Source: an uncultured Chloroflexota bacterium (GTDB taxonomy: Bacteria > Chloroflexota > Limnocylindria > Limnocylindrales > CSP1-4). Taken from it: 6,110 nt of DNA. The DNA lies in the NCBI GenBank assembly GCA_903930745.1, contig CAIYZX010000522.1:1-6110 (forward strand). Reading direction: 5' to 3'. The translations under genes were made by a program, and so were the position numbers. Positions 4,114 through 6,110 of the stretch are shown here, piece by piece; within the stretch, counting starts at the first letter, position 1, and each line of letters begins with the position of its first letter. Below the pieces are notes generated by a model, which ran no database searches, had not been told where the DNA came from, and saw only the letters and a list, made by a program, of their open reading frames with translations.

Positions 4114-5319
4114 GTGTCGCTCCCCTCCTTCAGCCGCGTTCCCGCTCCGCCCGACGCCATCCTTGGCCTCACCGAGGCGTTCAAGGCGGACCCCCGCCCG
4201 AACAAGATCAGCCTGGCCGCCGGCGTGTTCGTTGACGAGGCGGGCAGGACGCCCGTGCTGGAGACGGTGATCGAGGCCGAGCGCCGCCTGGCCGCCGCCG
4301 CCGGGACGAAGCTGTACCGGCCCATCGACGGCGAGCAGGCGTACCGCGACCTCGTCCGCGACCTGGTCCTGGGCGCGGGCCACGAGGCGGTGACCTCCGG
4401 GCGTGCGGTGGCCACCCAGACCCCCGGTGGCACGGGCGGCCTGCGGGTCGCGGCGGACTTCCTCCGCCAGACGGGCTCCGGCGTGACGCTCTGGATGAGC
4501 GAGCCCACCTGGCCGAACCACCCGCAGATGTTCGCCGCGGCCGGGTTCCGCGTGCGCACGTACCCCTACACGGACGAGACGGGTCGCCGGATCGACGAGG
4601 CGGCGATGCTCGGTGCGCTGTCCGACGCGGCGCCCGGTGACGTGGTCCTCCTGCACGGTGCGTGCCACAACCCCACGGGCGTGGATCCGTCCCCGGAGCT
4701 GTGGCGCAGGATCGGCGACCTGATCGCGGAGCGCGGGCTGCTGCCGCTCGTCGACCTGGCCTACCAGGGCTTCGGCGACGGGCTGGCCGAGGATGCCGCG
4801 GGCCTCATGGAGCTGGTCCGGCCGGGTGCGGAGCTGCTGGTCTCCACGTCCTTCTCCAAGACGTTCTCCCTGTACGCGGAGCGCGTGGGCGCGCTGATCG
4901 TGATCGCGCGGGATGCCGCCGCGGCCGCCTCGGCCCAGTCCCACGTGAAGATCGCGATCCGCGTGAACTACTCCAACCCGCCGGCCCACGGCGCGGACAT
5001 CGTCCGGACCATCCTCGCGGACGCGGACCTGCGCGCCCGCTGGGAGGTGGAGCTGGCCGCGATGCGCAACCGGATCAAGTCCAACCGCGCGGCGCTCGTC
5101 GCGGCGCTGGAGTCCCGCTCGATCCCCGGTGACTGGAGTGGCATCGCCACGCAGCGCGGCATGTTCGCGCTCCTTGGCCTCTCGGCCGCCCAGGTGGCCC
5201 GGCTCAAGGACGAGTTCGCCGTCTACGTGGTGGGCCGCGGGCGCATCAACGTGGCCGGCCTCACCGCCGCCAACCTGGATCCGTTCGCAGACGCCGTCGC
5301 GGCGGTGATCAAGGGCTAG
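4114..5319 (+). CDS. Class I-alpha aspartate/aromatic-amino-acid aminotransferase
   Basis: The product is 401 residues, close to E. coli AspC/TyrB, which it resembles along its whole length. It is a PLP enzyme (fold type I) that moves the amino group of aspartate, glutamate or aromatic amino acids to a 2-oxo acid in the cytoplasm. Visible landmarks are SLAAGVFVDEAGRTPVL near the N-terminus (substrate-door glycine), EPTWPNH with Trp133 (stacks on PLP), CHNPTGVDP with Asn186, DLAYQGFGDG with Asp214 and Tyr217, STSFSKTFSLYAERVG with the Schiff-base Lys249 and Arg257, IRVNYSNPPAHG with Arg283, and GRINVAG with Arg377. Arg283 and Arg377 correspond to the Arg292 and Arg386 of E. coli AspC that bind the two carboxylates of dicarboxylic substrates, so aspartate use is likely; aromatic use is also possible. 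All key residues are present. The start is GTG 4114 (ribosome site at 4102-4106). It is transcribed alone, with a terminator right after it. Confidence 0.94.
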   Translation: MSLPSFSRVPAPPDAILGLTEAFKADPRPNKISLAAGVFVDEAGRTPVLETVIEAERRLAAAAGTKLYRPIDGEQAYRDLVRDLVLGAGHEAVTSGRAVATQTPGGTGGLRVAADFLRQTGSGVTLWMSEPTWPNHPQMFAAAGFRVRTYPYTDETGRRIDEAAMLGALSDAAPGDVVLLHGACHNPTGVDPSPELWRRIGDLIAERGLLPLVDLAYQGFGDGLAEDAAGLMELVRPGAELLVSTSFSKTFSLYAERVGALIVIARDAAAAASAQSHVKIAIRVNYSNPPAHGADIVRTILADADLRARWEVELAAMRNRIKSNRAALVAALESRSIPGDWSGIATQRGMFALLGLSAAQVARLKDEFAVYVVGRGRINVAGLTAANLDPFADAVAAVIKG

Positions 5320-5368
5320 CCGCCACGCGGACCCTCACGGGGGCACCGCCACCACCGAACCGCGCACC

Positions 5369-5396
5369 GCAGGCCCGGGAATGCTCCCGGGCCTGT
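5369..5396 (+). terminator. Intrinsic terminator of the aminotransferase gene
   Basis: A perfect 11-bp stem, CAGGCCCGGGA at 5370-5380 and TCCCGGGCCTG at 5385-5395, has a 4-nt ATGC loop plus a G-T pair at 5369/5396. It is 50 bp after the TAG stop. A few T residues follow (TTCCGTT). Confidence 0.85.
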
Positions 5397-5540
5397 TCCG
5401 TTCCCCGGCGACCCGTCCCCGCTGTCCGTCCCAAGCGCGGCGGTCTTCCCCCAGCTATGGGGCGAACCACGCCATGACCTTGGCACCTAGGCCCGGTTTC
5501 CGCAGATTCCGACCCGAGCCATGCAGGTGACCCCCCGATC

Positions 5541-5558
5541 TCCCCCATCGTTGGGGGA
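5541..5558 (-). terminator. Small hairpin after the nitroreductase-family gene
   Basis: TCCCCCA (5541-5547) and TGGGGGA (5552-5558) form a perfect 7-bp stem with a 4-nt TCGT loop, 25 bp past the stop of the minus-strand gene. A shorter relative, CCCCA-GCTA-TGGGG, lies at 5449-5462. The rest of the intergenic stretch from 5397 to 5582 shows no gene, tRNA or other structure that I can support. Confidence 0.45.
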
Positions 5559-5582
5559 CGACAAGGTGCGGGCGTCGCGGGG

Positions 5583-5951
5583 TCAGTCCGCCGTAGGCAC
5601 CAGGGCGAAGACCGGGCCCGCGCCAACGCGAAGGGCCGGTCCGCCGTACTTGGCGTGGATCGCCGCCACCGCGTTCGCCCGCTCCTCACCGTCCAGCGGA
5701 ACCGCAACGCACTCGCGGTACCCGGAGCCCACCTGGACGCGGCAGCGCGGGTTCGCCAGCAGATTCTTCGGCCAGTGGGACTCCGCCCGGCCGGCCCCCA
5801 CCCAGATCCGGTCACCGGGGCCCTGCGCCCAGCCAACGGGCGTGCGGATCTGGCGCCCGCTCACGCGGCCAACCGTCTCGATCATCGCCATCCGCCCGGA
5901 CGAGGCCATCCGCTCGCCCATCATGCGGGTGAACGTCTGCAGCATGCTCAT
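5583..5951 (-). CDS. Deazaflavin (F420)-dependent nitroreductase-family protein (Ddn/FDOR-like split beta-barrel)
   Basis: The product is 122 residues, slightly short for the group (usually about 130-150). After an N-terminal helix (LQTFTRMMGERMA) comes ETVGRVSGRQIRTPVGW at 25-41, the G-R-x-S-G-R-x-R/x-R-T-P-V motif that opens the split beta-barrel of F420H2-dependent quinone/nitro-reductases. DRIWVGAG at 47-54 and HWPKNLLANPRCRVQVG at 59-75 (W-x-x-N-L-x-A-N-P) follow in the expected order. The family transfers hydride from F420H2 to quinones, nitro compounds or other electrophiles; some members bind FMN or heme instead, so the cofactor is inferred. The ATG whose first base is 5951 is set by a perfect AGGAGGT ribosome site, although the frame is open further upstream to 6095. 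No signal peptide is seen. It is a single gene facing the aminotransferase terminator, with repeat-rich upstream DNA. Confidence 0.75.
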   Translation of the reverse strand: MSMLQTFTRMMGERMASSGRMAMIETVGRVSGRQIRTPVGWAQGPGDRIWVGAGRAESHWPKNLLANPRCRVQVGSGYRECVAVPLDGEERANAVAAIHAKYGGPALRVGAGPVFALVPTAD

Positions 5952-5957
5952 GCGAAC

Positions 5958-5964
5958 ACCTCCT
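5958..5964 (-). promoter_or_regulatory. Perfect Shine-Dalgarno of the nitroreductase-family gene
   Basis: The minus strand reads AGGAGGT, ending 6 nt before the ATG at 5951. It fixes the start and indicates a leadered, efficiently translated message. A second ATG two codons downstream is too far from it to be preferred. Confidence 0.9.
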
Positions 5965-6014
5965 GTTGCCAGAGGTACGCGCGAGGGCCGCGCGCGGATG
6001 GGGCCGGATCGCGG

Positions 6015-6039
6015 AGGGGCGGCGCGAAGGGGCGGCGCG
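6015..6039. repeat. 12-bp direct repeat, period 13
   Basis: AGGGGCGGCGCG occurs perfectly at 6015-6026 and 6028-6039, separated by one base, about 65-90 bp upstream of the nitroreductase-family ATG. A partial third copy (GGGGCGCG) follows. The composition is low-complexity G/C, so replication slippage is a simple explanation; an operator role is possible. Confidence 0.6.
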
Positions 6040-6045
6040 GGGCGC

Positions 6046-6068
6046 GCAACCGGCGTGCAGCAACCGGC
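6046..6068. repeat. 9-bp direct repeat, period 14
   Basis: GCAACCGGC occurs at 6046-6054 and again at 6060-6068. It lies directly beside the 12-bp repeat pair and upstream of the nitroreductase-family gene. Function is unknown. Confidence 0.55.
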
Positions 6069-6087
6069 CCGGACGCGGCATCCTGCA

Positions 6088-6105
6088 CGTGACACGCCGT
6101 GACAC
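6088..6105. repeat. 8-bp direct repeat, period 10 (operator-like)
   Basis: CGTGACAC occurs at 6088-6095 and 6098-6105, one helical turn apart, and the first copy overlaps a CACGTG palindrome at 6086-6091. Each copy contains GTGACA, one base from the -35 consensus TTGACA, so it could also serve a divergent promoter reading off the right edge. The spacing of 10 bp would put two bound proteins on the same DNA face. Confidence 0.5.
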
Positions 6106-6110
6106 CGCCC

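Noticed and set aside
3402..4989. Very long minus-strand frames antisense to the aminotransferase gene (ending at 3402 and 3679)
   Set aside because: They are stop-free only because of high GC. The frame ending at 3679 contains the real 91-residue glutaredoxin-like gene at its end; the rest is antisense to conserved aminotransferase motifs.
5397..5582. Possible tRNA, riboswitch or small RNA in the intergenic DNA
   Set aside because: No TTCGA-type T-loop, acceptor pairing or recognisable riboswitch core was found on either strand; only two short hairpins are present.
1..6110. Mobile element, CRISPR array, toxin-antitoxin or defence system
   Set aside because: No transposase, integrase, terminal inverted repeats with target duplication, spaced repeats, or paired small toxin/antitoxin genes could be recognised; base composition looks even throughout.

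Overview
The window is GC-rich DNA (roughly 70% by eye) with compact, mostly divergent or convergent single genes, many GTG/ATG starts, and perfect GC-rich hairpins without T-tracts between convergent genes. A TANNNT-type hexamer sits so close to one ATG that the transcript would be leaderless. Together with a deazaflavin (F420)-type nitroreductase-like protein and a mycoredoxin-like glutaredoxin, this points to an actinobacterium or a high-GC Chloroflexota-like lineage. The sequence alone does not fix the phylum, and the E. coli-like class I-alpha aminotransferase keeps other high-GC phyla possible. No tRNA, rRNA, CRISPR array, transposase or integrase was seen.

Layout, left to right. (1) The C-terminal part of a cysteine synthase runs in from the left edge (1-549, +), followed by a hairpin. 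(2) A small stand-alone GGDEF-fold protein (717-1193, +) has a ruined catalytic motif (GGAKF) but a preserved RxxD inhibitory-site motif, suggesting a c-di-GMP receptor rather than a cyclase. (3) A perfect 14-bp dyad separates it from a convergent two-gene minus-strand operon: a DAO-family FAD-dependent amine/amino-acid oxidoreductase (1668-3059) followed after 57 bp by a small Cupin_3 (DUF861-like) protein (1236-1610). (4) A divergent gene (3221-3586, +) encodes a 121-residue, extremely acidic protein of unknown function. (5) A perfect 15-bp dyad separates it from a convergent CxxC glutaredoxin-like protein (3679-3954, -). (6) Divergent from that is a class I-alpha aspartate/aromatic aminotransferase (4114-5319, +) with a hairpin terminator. 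(7) After about 260 bp of intergenic DNA, a minus-strand deazaflavin-dependent nitroreductase-family protein (5583-5951) has a textbook Shine-Dalgarno and an upstream region containing three pairs of short direct repeats up to the right edge.

Most of the window is metabolic and redox housekeeping: cysteine synthesis, amino-acid transamination, amine/amino-acid oxidation, and thiol and probable F420 redox. The FAD enzyme and cupin form the only clear operon; the other genes look like single transcription units. I see no convincing multi-gene novel system. The least ordinary items are the receptor-like degenerate GGDEF protein, the hyper-acidic small protein (DNA-mimic-like composition, weak resemblance to a phage/plasmid small-protein pattern), the probable leaderless start of the FAD gene, and the repeat-rich region upstream of the nitroreductase-family gene.
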